Assembly: GCA_963169885.1 (NCBI GenBank)
Contig: CAUJFR010000130.1
Span: forward strand, 1-42,520
Reading direction: 5' to 3'
From: Bacteroidota bacterium
GTDB taxonomy: Bacteria; Bacteroidota; Bacteroidia; Chitinophagales; Chitinophagaceae
Length of the DNA: 42,520 bases
Below, in pieces: positions 1 to 9,374 of the stretch. A program made the position numbers and the translations under genes. Each line of letters opens with the position of its first letter. Within the stretch, counting starts at the first letter, position 1. The notes under the pieces were generated by a model, which saw only the letters and a list, made by a program, of their open reading frames with translations, ran no database searches and was not told the origin of the DNA.

Positions 1-411
1 AACGGCTTTGCCGCCATCTTTGCCTTTCTGTTACCCGTATTAGCAAAGAAGTTTTCCCGGCCACATACCCATATGATTGCGTTGATTGCCGGTGGATTGG
101 GATTGATCTCTTTTTACTTTTTTAAAGACAAATACTTACTGATCATCAGTATGGCCGGCATCGGACTGGCCTGGTGCAGTATCCTGGCTATGCCCTATGC
201 CATGCTGACCAAATCGCTTCCTTCCCATAAAATGGGGGTTTATATGGGCATCTTTAATTTCTTCATTGTGATTCCCCAGATTTTGGCGGCAACACTCCTT
301 GGTTTCTTTTACCACCGGTTGTTTGATGGAAATGCTATCCTTACCATTGTACTTGGTGGCGCTTCTATGATTGTTGCAGCCCTGTTTACCTTACGTATTA
401 AAGACAAATAA
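1..411 (+). CDS. MFS sugar transporter, C-terminal end (partial)
   Basis: The reading frame is open from the first base, so the gene starts outside the window; only the last 136 residues are visible. They form about four hydrophobic segments separated by short basic loops, ending in RIKDK, as expected for the C-terminal helices of a major facilitator transporter. The stretch SLPSHKMGVYMGIFNFFIVIPQ resembles the helix 10 region of GPH/MFS-type maltose or disaccharide carriers of Bacteroidota. The stop codon lies 4 bp before the start of a GH13 amylase-type gene, so the two are probably one maltodextrin-uptake operon. The substrate is inferred from the neighbour only; family membership is fairly sure. 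Confidence 0.75.
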   Translation, partial: NGFAAIFAFLLPVLAKKFSRPHTHMIALIAGGLGLISFYFFKDKYLLIISMAGIGLAWCSILAMPYAMLTKSLPSHKMGVYMGIFNFFIVIPQILAATLLGFFYHRLFDGNAILTIVLGGASMIVAALFTLRIKDK

Positions 412-415
412 TTGT

Positions 416-2290
416 ATGAAAAATATTGCTGTTATCGCCTTCCTGCTGCTGCAGGTATCGCTCTGTGCCCAGGATATTTATCCCGCCCATTGGTGGACGG
501 GCATGAAGAACCCTTCCCTCCAGATCATGGTACATTCGGACAGTTTTTCCTTTAAGAAAAATGCAGAAGTGATGGTGAAATATCCGGGTGTAAAAATTGT
601 AAAGACCGAAGTGGCAAAAAACCCTCATTATCTTTTTATAACTATCAATATCGCTCCACAAACAAAACCCGGAAAAATGGTATTTACCATTCACGGGTTT
701 AAAAACGACTGGACAATCACTCATCTGCAATACCAGTTAAAAAAAAGAAATGCAGAAAATGGCATATCACGTGTACAGGGTGTATATGCTAAAGATCTCG
801 TTTACCTGATCAAGCCCGACCGGTTCAGCAATGGGGATCCGTCCAATGATTTTTATGCGGATATGCGCGACCAGGGACATGATCACAACAATCCTTTTGA
901 CCGTCATGGCGGCGACCTGCAAGGCGTGGAGAATCACCTGGATTATCTGCATGATCTAGGTGTGACGGCTGTCTGGATGACACCCGTAGTGGAAAATGAT
1001 ATGGCCCGGACCATGGAAGGCGGAACATCACGAGCCACTTACCATGGGTATGCTTTCACCAATCAATACCAGATAGATAAGCGGCTTGGTGGTAATAATG
1101 CCTATCATTCGCTGATCAGCGCGGCGCATAAAAAAGGAATGAAGATCATCCAGGATGCCGTATACAACCACCTGGGCAAAGACCATTTCCTGATCCGCGA
1201 CCTGCCCGATAGCAGCTGGTTGAACCGCTGGCCTTCCTATACCAATACTTCCTACAAAGATCAGCCATTGGTGGATCCTTACGCATCGGCCATTGATTAT
1301 AAAACGGCGCTTGATGGCTGGTTTACGCCTTTCCTGGCAGATATCAATCAGCGTAATCCTTTTGTATCCAATTTTCTGATCCAGCATGCGATCTGGGCCA
1401 CCGAAGAATTCGGCATTGATGGCTGGCGGGTGGATACCTATTTCTACAGCGATCCCGTCTTCCTGAATAAAGTGAATGAAGCCTTGTACCGTGAGTTTCC
1501 CAAAGTGACGGTATTCGGTGAAGCCTGGGTGCAGAGTGTAACCAATAGTGCTTACTTCTGCGAGAATAATATCGCGGTTCCGTTTAAACATAACAGTCAG
1601 GGTGTAACCGATTTTCCGCTCTATTTTGCCACCAATGATCTGCTGAATCAAAACTATGGCTGGAATGAAGGTGCTAATAAATTTTACCAGGTACTGGCCC
1701 AGGATGTGCTCTATAAAAATCCAATGCGTAACTGCATTTTCCTGGATAACCATGACCTTGACCGTTTCTACTCGGTGATCGGGGAGGATTTTTCAAAATA
1801 TAAAATGGCCATAAATCTCCTGCTGACACAAAGAGGAATTCCCCAGTTGTATTATGGCAGTGAAATTCTGATGAAGAACTTTAAAAACCCTACCGATGCC
1901 GAAGTGCGCCGCGATTTTCCGGGTGGCTGGCCGGGCGATGCGGTGAATAAATTTACAGCTGCAGGACGTACAGCACAGGAAAACGAGGCATACGTCTATA
2001 TAAAGGCCCTGGCGAATTTCAGGAAAACGGCGAAAGCTATTGGTTCAGGCAAACTGATGCAATACCTGCCTAAAGATGGGGTGTATACTTATTTTCGCTA
2101 TGATAAAAATCAAACCGTGATGGTTATTTCGCATACCGGCGGTCAACCTTTCAGGCCGGACTGGAACTACCTTTCAGAACGAACAAACGGCTTTACCCGG
2201 CTCAGAAATGTAATTACCGGCGATGTTATTCCGATCACCGGTTTTGAAATCAAACCGAAAGAGAGTTTTGTATTTGAGCTGCTGAAATAA
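416..2290 (+). CDS. Periplasmic GH13 alpha-glucan hydrolase (cyclomaltodextrinase/neopullulanase type, SusA-like)
   Basis: Hydrolyses alpha-1,4-glucans such as cyclodextrins, pullulan or maltodextrins, probably in the periplasm. The start at 416 gives a clean signal peptide (MKNIAVIAFLLLQVSLCAQ); an in-frame ATG at 371 would lie inside the upstream gene. Residues about 20-120 look like the N-terminal cyclomaltodextrinase beta domain, followed by the (beta/alpha)8 barrel. The GH13 signatures are intact: nucleophile D340 in GWRVD, acid/base E369 in VFGEAW, and transition-state D447 in DNHD. A short C-terminal beta domain ends in FVFELLK. At 624 residues it is normal for the group. It lies 4 bp after a sugar transporter, which supports maltodextrin use. 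The exact substrate cannot be read from sequence. Confidence 0.9.
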   Translation: MKNIAVIAFLLLQVSLCAQDIYPAHWWTGMKNPSLQIMVHSDSFSFKKNAEVMVKYPGVKIVKTEVAKNPHYLFITINIAPQTKPGKMVFTIHGFKNDWTITHLQYQLKKRNAENGISRVQGVYAKDLVYLIKPDRFSNGDPSNDFYADMRDQGHDHNNPFDRHGGDLQGVENHLDYLHDLGVTAVWMTPVVENDMARTMEGGTSRATYHGYAFTNQYQIDKRLGGNNAYHSLISAAHKKGMKIIQDAVYNHLGKDHFLIRDLPDSSWLNRWPSYTNTSYKDQPLVDPYASAIDYKTALDGWFTPFLADINQRNPFVSNFLIQHAIWATEEFGIDGWRVDTYFYSDPVFLNKVNEALYREFPKVTVFGEAWVQSVTNSAYFCENNIAVPFKHNSQGVTDFPLYFATNDLLNQNYGWNEGANKFYQVLAQDVLYKNPMRNCIFLDNHDLDRFYSVIGEDFSKYKMAINLLLTQRGIPQLYYGSEILMKNFKNPTDAEVRRDFPGGWPGDAVNKFTAAGRTAQENEAYVYIKALANFRKTAKAIGSGKLMQYLPKDGVYTYFRYDKNQTVMVISHTGGQPFRPDWNYLSERTNGFTRLRNVITGDVIPITGFEIKPKESFVFELLK

Positions 2291-2291
2291 A

Positions 2292-3020
2292 TTACAGGAA
2301 AATATTCCAGACGGCCTGTTGTCCCCATGACCCCCAGTCACTGGTGGCTTTTTTCACATTTTCGATCAGATCCTTTCCCTGTTTCTTCTTGCCCTTCAAC
2401 GGCGGGGTAATACTGCTTTTATTGACATTGACAATATCCACTTTAGTGGCGATCCAGCTGCTGAACATTCTCGGAATCGTGATACCGAGGATCATACCGG
2501 GTAAGCCATTTAGTCCCATCGGACCACCGGATATCAGGATCTCGTCGGTATAAAAAGCAAAGACATATACACTGTCAAACAGGATGCCTACTGCTTTGCG
2601 GCAGTTGAATCCGGCAATTTCCCGGGTTTCATTCGGCACCAGTTTCCACTCAATGTGTGCCATTGAATCCGTGAGCAGGTAATGGTCGTCAAAAACAAAT
2701 TTCCGTTTGATGGAAGTGCTGGTTTCATAATCACTATACCATACATCTTCTTCCACGTTATTATTGAAGAAGGGAACCTTTGTCTTTTCATCCTGCCGGT
2801 CATACTTATATAACGACTTGTTATTGTCAAAAGTAAAACTGTACCAGGAGGTTGAAAACTGGGGAATTTTATCCCGGAACATGTCCGCCCATACACCTTC
2901 CCCGATGGATTTATGGTTGTTCATTCTCATTTCAAATTCGATGGTGCCGCTGCTGATGAATTGCTGGGCGTTTACCTGGGTGAGGGCCAGCAGCAGGAAA
3001 AGACTGAATATTTTTTTCAT
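2292..3020 (-). CDS. GLPGLI family secreted protein
   Basis: Protein of 242 residues with signal peptide MKKIFSLFLLLALTQVNAQ. It carries the family hallmark near residue 173 as GLNGLPGMIL, matching the GLPGLI motif of TIGR01200, a Bacteroidota-restricted periplasmic family of unknown function. The middle is beta-rich with several aromatic pairs (WYSDYE, SWYSFTF). It lies 17 bp downstream of a large outer-membrane receptor gene on the same strand, so the two are probably co-transcribed. The pairing of GLPGLI genes with PF14905-type receptors recurs in this phylum, which suggests the product assists or is exported with the receptor; that role is inference. It converges tail to tail with the GH13 gene with almost no spacer. 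Confidence 0.85.
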   Translation of the reverse strand: MKKIFSLFLLLALTQVNAQQFISSGTIEFEMRMNNHKSIGEGVWADMFRDKIPQFSTSWYSFTFDNNKSLYKYDRQDEKTKVPFFNNNVEEDVWYSDYETSTSIKRKFVFDDHYLLTDSMAHIEWKLVPNETREIAGFNCRKAVGILFDSVYVFAFYTDEILISGGPMGLNGLPGMILGITIPRMFSSWIATKVDIVNVNKSSITPPLKGKKKQGKDLIENVKKATSDWGSWGQQAVWNIFL

Positions 3021-3037
3021 GGTTATCCGTTTAATAG

Positions 3038-5803
3038 TTAGAAGCCAGTGGCTGGTTTTCCGTTTTTAGAAATATTCCAGGTAAGGGTCAGCAACCAGAA
3101 GCGACGAAGGGTGGTGTAATAGGATTCCGTAAAACTGTAACTGCTGAAACTCCGGTTGAATCCCCGGTTCTGATTCAGGATATCATACACCCCGAATTTT
3201 ACTTCCAGGTCATTCCCTTTAAAGAAGCGTTTGGTGATATCCATATTCCATTTGGTGAAATTATTGTTTTGGGTAAAACGTTTGTCTTTCTGACGCAGTT
3301 CCGTATTGACATCGGTATGTATTTCAAATTTCTTAGGAAGATAAACCCGTCCGCTTGCCCAGCCTTCCAGTTGCCAGTATTTTACATTGGCGGCTGTATT
3401 GATACTTCCTTTGGAAACATTCCAGGTAAATTCGGGGCCAAAATCAAAATCAAATTTATTTTCCTTGTTCATGCTTGCATTCACACGAAGACCGGCATTA
3501 CGCGTAGTGGTGAGGTTTTTAGTCCCATTGATAAAATCTACATTCCTTGACAAATTAGCGGTAGGTCCTGCACCCAGTCGTACTTTTTTAATCTTAAAAC
3601 TATAGTCCGAGTATAAATTCAGGTAATATTGTCCGTCACTATTTACGGTCTGATAGGTTCTCCGTCCATCGCCATCTATGGTACTGGACTGTACAAAGGC
3701 TTTATCCGTCATGCTAAAGTTCACACTGGTCCATATTCCTTTTTCTTTAAGTACATTAAACAGGTTGAATCCGGCGCCAAAACTGTGACGGAAAGATTGT
3801 TTTAATCCCGGGTTGCCGATATACACATTCAGCGGATCCGTATTCACCGCTACTGGTTGCAATTGTTCCAGGCTGGGGGCCTGGGTGGAACCATTATAGT
3901 TTAACCGGAGACTGGTATTGGGTTTGAATTTATACTGATACATCGCCTGCGGAAAGAAATTGACAAAGTTGTAATTGGTATTGGTGCTGAGGGTTTTGTT
4001 CTTCTGTTTAAAATTACTGAAGCCGGCCGCCGCCCCGAATGAATAATTGTATTTCTTTTTATTGACCCTGAAATTCAGACCGGGTGTATTGACCAGCCGG
4101 TCAAATACAAAGGAATTACTCAAGGTATCCACCACGTCTTCATATTTACCATTACCGGATTTTTCAAAGGTCTGCCGGTCACTGGTGTTGCTGTTCCAGG
4201 CAATTGTATGACTTAGCTCCATATAAAAATCCTTGGCCAGCGGTTCTGTATAAGAAATTTTTGTGCTGATGCCTTTGGCTGTATTGTCCCTGATCTGCTC
4301 CTGGTCAATGGTATCCGTCCGGTCATGCAGTCCATTTGTGTAGTACTTATTCAGCGAATAAAGGAATCCGTCATTGCTGGAATTACTGAAATTAAGATCC
4401 GTATTGACGGACAGGGTCCGGGCTAGTTTCTTAAACTTATGTTTCCAGAGCAGGGTGGTATTAAAACTGTTATTATCACCGGTTGACCGGCTGTCGCGGC
4501 GACTGTTATTGATACTGTCAAGCGCTTCCGTCAGCATCTCACTGTAGGATGAACTGCTTGTTTCCGTATTTTTTTTATTTACCCTTGTGGTCCATTTCAG
4601 CGAATTCGCCGAATCGAGGAAGAAGTCCATCGTCAGGTTCAGCGCATGTTTGCTGTTCGAATTATAGCTGCTGCTGTTGTTCCGGCTGAGCCAGCTGCTG
4701 TCGGGTAAAAATGTGCGGGAGAAACTGGAATTTACCGCATCTGCATTGATCCGGCTGTACTTATATCCGGAGTTAAAACTCTGTTTATCATCTTTCCCGA
4801 ATTTATTGCTGTAATGCAAACCGCCGTTTATATTCCTGGGTATACCATTCCGGCCTCCCCAGAAGTTATCATCCCCGTCTCCACTCATACTGATCCACAT
4901 GCCTCCATCATCTGTCATGCCGGAACTCATGTTATCATTGCCGCCATAATTCTGGGCATCCTGCCAGTCCAGGTTGGTCTGGCCGGTATTGCTCATGATT
5001 CCATAAGCAGCGAGTTTACGCTTATTCTGGAAGGAATTAAACATGGCCGAATTGTTGTATTTATCTTTCAGTCCACCTCCGGCTTCTACTTTTCCGAAGT
5101 ATCCCTTCTTGGTTTTCATTTTCAGGTTGATCGTCTTATCCTTTACCCCATCATCAATGCCGGTGAATTCAGCCTGGTCACTTTTTTTATCAAATACTTC
5201 CACTTCTTTTACTGCATCTGCCCGCAGGTTTTTGGTGGCAATGCCAGGGTCGCTGCCAAAAAATTCCTCTCCATCCACCAGTACTTTTTTCACCCGTTCA
5301 CCCATAGCCGTGATCTTTCCATCTTTGTCCACCTGTATACCGGGTAAACGCCGTAACAATTCTTCCACATTGGCACCTGCTCTTACTTTAAAGCTATCAG
5401 CGGTATAGACCGTGGTATCTCCTTTAATACGGATCGGCGATCCGGTTTTGAGTATAACTTCCGCGAGTAATTTTGTTTTGGGGGTCATATACACCCGGCC
5501 AAGGTCCTTGGTACTTCCGGGCTCCACGCGAAGGGTATCAAAATAATCACCCATAAATGGGTGGGTGGCCAGCAGGATATAGGAACCGGGTTTAATATTT
5601 TCCAGTGTAAACTGACCTTCACGTCCAGCCCTGGCAAAACGAACCATTATCGAATCAGATTTTCGTAAGAGGGAGACCACCGCATTGGCTGCCGACTTTT
5701 TGTCAACAGAATCCGTTATCTGACCTTTAATGGTGGAAGACTGGGCATAGGTGGAAAGGGCTCCGGTTAGAAGCAAAAGGCCCAAAATGAGCTTTAATTT
5801 CAT
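3038..5803 (-). CDS. TonB-dependent receptor-like outer-membrane beta-barrel protein (PF14905 type)
   Basis: Outer-membrane protein of 921 residues. Order of parts: signal peptide ending TYAQ (residues 1-21); a carboxypeptidase-regulatory-like Ig fold (about 24-110, beginning STIKGQITD); a plug-like domain (about 115-230) with VEELLRRLPGIQVD and VLVDGEEFFG; then a long Asn/Ser-rich beta barrel ending in TWNISKNGKPATGF. The plug phrases are typical of the outer-membrane barrel family PF14905 rather than SusC itself. No clear TonB box was found, and a final aromatic residue is present (F921). It is the first gene of a two-gene unit with the GLPGLI gene. The ligand is unknown; closeness to glycan enzymes is weak evidence because the unit is on the opposite strand. 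Confidence 0.88.
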   Translation of the reverse strand: MKLKLILGLLLLTGALSTYAQSSTIKGQITDSVDKKSAANAVVSLLRKSDSIMVRFARAGREGQFTLENIKPGSYILLATHPFMGDYFDTLRVEPGSTKDLGRVYMTPKTKLLAEVILKTGSPIRIKGDTTVYTADSFKVRAGANVEELLRRLPGIQVDKDGKITAMGERVKKVLVDGEEFFGSDPGIATKNLRADAVKEVEVFDKKSDQAEFTGIDDGVKDKTINLKMKTKKGYFGKVEAGGGLKDKYNNSAMFNSFQNKRKLAAYGIMSNTGQTNLDWQDAQNYGGNDNMSSGMTDDGGMWISMSGDGDDNFWGGRNGIPRNINGGLHYSNKFGKDDKQSFNSGYKYSRINADAVNSSFSRTFLPDSSWLSRNNSSSYNSNSKHALNLTMDFFLDSANSLKWTTRVNKKNTETSSSSYSEMLTEALDSINNSRRDSRSTGDNNSFNTTLLWKHKFKKLARTLSVNTDLNFSNSSNDGFLYSLNKYYTNGLHDRTDTIDQEQIRDNTAKGISTKISYTEPLAKDFYMELSHTIAWNSNTSDRQTFEKSGNGKYEDVVDTLSNSFVFDRLVNTPGLNFRVNKKKYNYSFGAAAGFSNFKQKNKTLSTNTNYNFVNFFPQAMYQYKFKPNTSLRLNYNGSTQAPSLEQLQPVAVNTDPLNVYIGNPGLKQSFRHSFGAGFNLFNVLKEKGIWTSVNFSMTDKAFVQSSTIDGDGRRTYQTVNSDGQYYLNLYSDYSFKIKKVRLGAGPTANLSRNVDFINGTKNLTTTRNAGLRVNASMNKENKFDFDFGPEFTWNVSKGSINTAANVKYWQLEGWASGRVYLPKKFEIHTDVNTELRQKDKRFTQNNNFTKWNMDITKRFFKGNDLEVKFGVYDILNQNRGFNRSFSSYSFTESYYTTLRRFWLLTLTWNISKNGKPATGF

Positions 5804-5923
5804 GGCTTATGGTTGGTTTAGGTCAGGTTAAGGCTTTACAGGCCGCTAATTTCCTATGAAATTCTGTTTAATACAATGCCGTTCGTGTAATTTTAAGTTA
5901 AAACACGGAATAACCGGAAATAT

Positions 5924-7963
5924 ATGAGCGCTAAAAAGAATACGACTGCTGCTGATAAAGCCCGAAAAAAGAAATCTGTTGCTTCGCTGAAAGATAAATC
6001 CAGGCAACCGGTTCCATCATATAGTAAAAAATATGAAGAAGAGAATTTTGTAGATACCAGTTTACTGGTTTGGAATTACTCTTTACTTACTGATGAGGAT
6101 ATTCAGAATTACCAGCAAGGCACCAACTATCAGTTATATAAAAAATTCGGTTCTCATTCCATAGAAGTGAATAATACCTGGGGTATGTATTTCTGTGTAT
6201 GGGCACCCAATGCCACTGCTGTTTCCGTGAAAGGAAATTTCAATGACTGGAAGAATCATGAATATGCGCTCTATCCCCGTTGGGACAAGAGCGGGGTATG
6301 GGAAGGTTTTATCCCTGGTTTTAAACTGGGAGAAGCTTACAAGTATCATATTACAGGTTTCGGAAAAAAAGAACTGGATAAAGGTGATCCCTTTGCAAAT
6401 TTCTGGGAAAAGCGGCCACAGACCGCCAGTATTACCTGGGATATGCATTATGACTGGGAGGATAAGGAGTGGATGAAGAAAAGAAAAAAACACAATTCAC
6501 TGGAGGCGCCATGGAGTGTGTATGAACTGCACCTGGCCAGCTGGATGCGCCCTGACAAGAATGATGAGGAGCGCTATAACAGTTATGATGATATCCGCGA
6601 CCGGCTGGTGCCTTACCTGAAGGAAACCGGCTTCACCCATGTGGAGTTTATGCCATTAATGGAACATCCGTTCGATGGCAGCTGGGGTTATCAGTGTACC
6701 GGCTTCTTTGCAGCCACATCCCGCTTCGGCGATCCGCAGGGACTTATGCGGTTGATTGATGCGCTTCACCAGGCAGAGATCGGGGTGTTGCTGGACTGGG
6801 TGCCTTCACATTTCCCCTATGACGCACATGGGTTGTTCATGTTTGACGGGACTCACACTTATGAGTATGCGGATATGCGGAAAGGGTTTCATCCCGACTG
6901 GAACAGTTATATATTCAACTACAAAAGGGGAGAAGTGAAGTCCTTTCTGATCAGCAGTGCCCGTTTCTGGTTTGATCTTTTCCATATTGACGGGATACGG
7001 GTAGATGCGGTGTCTTCCATGCTCAAATTGAATTATTCACGTAAACACGGGCAGTGGGAGCCCAATGAATACGGGGGAGATGGCAACCTGGAAGCCATTG
7101 CTTTTATTAAAGACCTGAATGAAACCATCTTCCGTGATTTCCCGGATGTGCAGACGATTGCTGAAGAAGCGACAGACTGGCCGGGTGTGAGCAAGCCAAC
7201 ATTTGAAGGGGGATTGGGTTTTGGCATGAAATGGATGATGGGCTGGATGCACGATACCCTGGACTATTTCAAATTTGATCCCATTTTCCGGCAACACCAT
7301 CAGAATAAGTTTTCATTCAGCATGATGTATTACTATGATGAAAACTTCATGCTGCCCCTGAGTCATGATGAAGTGGTACATGGCAAAAGCCCGATGCTTT
7401 ACAAAATGCCCGGTGATGAATGGCAGAAATTTGCCAACCTGCGGCTCCTTTACACGTATATGTGGACCCATCCGGGCGCCAAACTGCTTTTTATGGGCAG
7501 TGAATTCGGCCAGACAAGTGAATGGAATTATAAATCAGAATTACAGTGGGAATTGTTACAATTCGATTGTCACCGGCTACTAAAGGATTGTGTGAGTGAT
7601 CTGAATAAACTGCTGCGCCAGGAATCTGCTATGCATTTTAACCAGTTCAGTATGGATGGGTTTGAATGGGTTGACCTGAATCACCGGGCGGAATCAGTGA
7701 TTGTGTATAAACGGAAGGGCAAGAAAAAAGGGGATGACCTGCTCGTTATCCTGAACATGACCCCATTGGTCAGGCAGGACTGGAGTATTGAAGTAATTGG
7801 AAAGCCTTATTCTGCAGAAATATTTAACAGCGACCGTACAATTTATTGGGGGGCTGGTGTCGTTTTTAACCCGGAAGTAAGATGTGAGCTGATCGACAAA
7901 GCAGAGAAAAAATACCGGGTGACCGTAAATTTACCGGCACTTGCGGGTTTAATACTGAAGTAA
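5924..7963 (+). CDS. glgB: 1,4-alpha-glucan (glycogen) branching enzyme
   Basis: Forms alpha-1,6 branches in glycogen by cutting and transferring alpha-1,4 chains; cytosolic, no signal peptide. The first 45 residues are a Lys-rich low-complexity tail. A CBM48/early-set domain follows (about 65-180, FCVWAPNATAVSVKGNFNDW), then the GH13 barrel with DWVPSHFP (region I), D361 in GIRVDAV, E414 in IAEEATDWP and D482 in LSHDEVVHGK, all specific to branching enzymes. The C-terminal all-beta domain ends in LAGLILK. Length 679 is within the usual range. It faces away from the receptor gene; a 120-bp spacer holds both promoters. Transporter, periplasmic amylase and branching enzyme together suggest maltodextrin uptake feeding glycogen storage. 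Confidence 0.95.
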   Translation: MSAKKNTTAADKARKKKSVASLKDKSRQPVPSYSKKYEEENFVDTSLLVWNYSLLTDEDIQNYQQGTNYQLYKKFGSHSIEVNNTWGMYFCVWAPNATAVSVKGNFNDWKNHEYALYPRWDKSGVWEGFIPGFKLGEAYKYHITGFGKKELDKGDPFANFWEKRPQTASITWDMHYDWEDKEWMKKRKKHNSLEAPWSVYELHLASWMRPDKNDEERYNSYDDIRDRLVPYLKETGFTHVEFMPLMEHPFDGSWGYQCTGFFAATSRFGDPQGLMRLIDALHQAEIGVLLDWVPSHFPYDAHGLFMFDGTHTYEYADMRKGFHPDWNSYIFNYKRGEVKSFLISSARFWFDLFHIDGIRVDAVSSMLKLNYSRKHGQWEPNEYGGDGNLEAIAFIKDLNETIFRDFPDVQTIAEEATDWPGVSKPTFEGGLGFGMKWMMGWMHDTLDYFKFDPIFRQHHQNKFSFSMMYYYDENFMLPLSHDEVVHGKSPMLYKMPGDEWQKFANLRLLYTYMWTHPGAKLLFMGSEFGQTSEWNYKSELQWELLQFDCHRLLKDCVSDLNKLLRQESAMHFNQFSMDGFEWVDLNHRAESVIVYKRKGKKKGDDLLVILNMTPLVRQDWSIEVIGKPYSAEIFNSDRTIYWGAGVVFNPEVRCELIDKAEKKYRVTVNLPALAGLILK

Positions 7964-8077
7964 TTACGATTTGGTACTGAAATTGGTTGATAAAGAACGG
8001 ATTAAGCTTTGATTTGTCATTTCTGCGTTTTATCTTAGTTCCCCGGCTTTCACTTATGGAAGGCCAAAATTCATCCT

Positions 8078-9139
8078 ATGTTAAAAATATTCATCACTAC
8101 GTGTATGTTGCTGTCCGGCAGTCTGGTTTATTCTCAGACCGCGGTACACACGATTGTTGTGCCGGTTGATAGTGCCGATTTCTTTTTACAAAAAGGATTA
8201 ACGGAAAAGCAAAATGGCCGGCGAATGGAGTCCCTCAAAAATTTTGAGAAGGCAGTCCGTTACGATTCAAGCAGCAAATCCATCATTACTGAACTGGCAT
8301 CCGCCTATCATGATCTGCGGAAATACAACAATGCCCTGGTCATGTACAAACGCCTGATTGAAATGGGCGAAGAAACACCTGCTCTGTATAAACAAGTCTT
8401 GCAGCTTTGTTTCCAGATGAAGCAAAATGAAGAAGTGGTGAAATTTGCCAGCCGGTTGAAAAAACTGGATCCTTCGGAGAAAATCAGTTTCTATGTTGGC
8501 AAAGCCAATTACGAAATGGAAAATTACGGGGATGCACTCAAAGCTTTAAATGAAGCAGCAAAAGAAGATCCGGCCAATGCTGAAATACCGTATATGATCG
8601 CCCGCAGTTATGCGGACATGATGAATTACAAACTGGCGGTGCCTTTCTTTAAGAAAGCGATTGAACTGGATCCCAAACAAAGCTATTGGGTCTATGAACT
8701 TGGGCTGATCTGCTATGCGATGCATGATGACAAAAATGCGCTGAAGTATATCCTTGAAGCGGCCGATAAAGGGCACAGACGCGATAACGAATACCTGGAA
8801 AACCTGGCCATTGCCTACCTGAATGTGGGACAACTGGACTCCGGTGTGGCCATGCTCAATGAGATCCTGAAAAAAAGGCCAAGTGACATGAATATCCTGA
8901 ACATGGTGGCTGAAGCGTTTTATTACAAAGCCAAATATGATCAGGCCATGGAATACTGGGATCGGGTGCTCGAATACGACAAGGAAAACGCCACCGCCCT
9001 TTATATGATCGGCATGTGCTACCAGAAAAAAGGCGGACGGGAGAATACCGATAAAGGAATCACCCTCTGCGATAAAGCCATTGAACTCGACCCAAGCCTC
9101 GCAAATCTGAAACAGAAGAAGATGATGGCGGGACTCTAG
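8078..9139 (+). CDS. Secreted tetratricopeptide-repeat protein
   Basis: Protein of 353 residues with signal peptide MLKIFITTCMLLSGSLVYSQ, so periplasmic or membrane-associated. From about residue 37 onwards it is a string of roughly eight to nine TPR units, seen in pieces such as NFEKAVRYDSSS, ALNEAAKEDPANAEIPYMIARSYADM, FFKKAIELDPKQSYWVYELG, EYWDRVLEYDKENATALYMIGMCYQKKG and CDKAIELDPSLANLKQKK. The units have the normal 34-residue pattern with Pro near the helix-B end. No enzymatic domain is visible; TPR solenoids bind peptides or scaffold complexes. The gene stands alone, 114 bp after glgB. Its TAG stop is also the first three bases of a heptad repeat array. Confidence 0.85.
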   Translation: MLKIFITTCMLLSGSLVYSQTAVHTIVVPVDSADFFLQKGLTEKQNGRRMESLKNFEKAVRYDSSSKSIITELASAYHDLRKYNNALVMYKRLIEMGEETPALYKQVLQLCFQMKQNEEVVKFASRLKKLDPSEKISFYVGKANYEMENYGDALKALNEAAKEDPANAEIPYMIARSYADMMNYKLAVPFFKKAIELDPKQSYWVYELGLICYAMHDDKNALKYILEAADKGHRRDNEYLENLAIAYLNVGQLDSGVAMLNEILKKRPSDMNILNMVAEAFYYKAKYDQAMEYWDRVLEYDKENATALYMIGMCYQKKGGRENTDKGITLCDKAIELDPSLANLKQKKMMAGL

Positions 9140-9169
9140 TCGGGAGTCGTGAGTCAGGAGTCGGGAGTA
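9137..9169 (+). repeat. Heptad repeat array at the stop codon of the TPR gene
   Basis: Five degenerate 7-bp units of type (T/G)AGTCGG run without spacer from the stop codon TAG at 9137. The array is followed at once by AACAGCCCC (9170-9178) and then TTCTTAGAGAATTTAT. The same unit type recurs in inverted orientation at 9326-9374. Confidence 0.85.
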
Positions 9170-9234
9170 AACAGCCCCTTCTTAGAGAATTTATTATATA
9201 ATTTGCTTTTTTTCTGTTAAATAACATATCAATT

Positions 9235-9268
9235 AAAAATGCCACCGATAACTGGTGGCATTTTTTTT
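9235..9268. terminator. Bidirectional rho-independent terminator between the TPR gene and argS
   Basis: A 12-bp perfect stem (AAAAATGCCACC with GGTGGCATTTTT) around the 7-nt loop GATAACT is followed by a T run on the plus strand and by AATTTTTAATT-like sequence on the minus strand. It sits between two convergent genes and can serve both. Confidence 0.85.
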
Positions 9269-9325
9269 ATTGATTATTCAAATATTTCACTGGTTTTGAC
9301 ATAAGCCTGCTTTCTTCTGAACGTT

Positions 9326-9374
9326 GCGACTCCCGACTCCCGACTACTAACTCCCGACTACGAACTACTAACTA
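9326..9374 (-). repeat. Heptad repeat array at the stop codon of argS
   Basis: Read on the minus strand this is exactly seven 7-bp units (types TAGTTAG, TAGTTCG, TAGTCGG, GAGTTAG, GAGTCGG, GAGTCGC). The first unit begins with the TAG stop codon of argS. It is the inverted partner of the array at 9137-9169, so the two could pair across about 155 bp. Confidence 0.88.

Noticed and set aside
1028-1753. Long antisense open frame across the GH13 gene (241 codons)
   Set aside because: It lies opposite a gene with intact catalytic motifs, has no family features or own start context, and is a frame shadow.
4814-5347. Antisense open frame within the receptor gene (177 codons)
   Set aside because: Opposite strand of a clear outer-membrane receptor with plug motifs; low-complexity hydrophobic translation typical of a shadow.
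9326-9374. Arrays considered as a CRISPR
   Set aside because: Units are 7 bp with no spacers of CRISPR size, and no cas genes are present.
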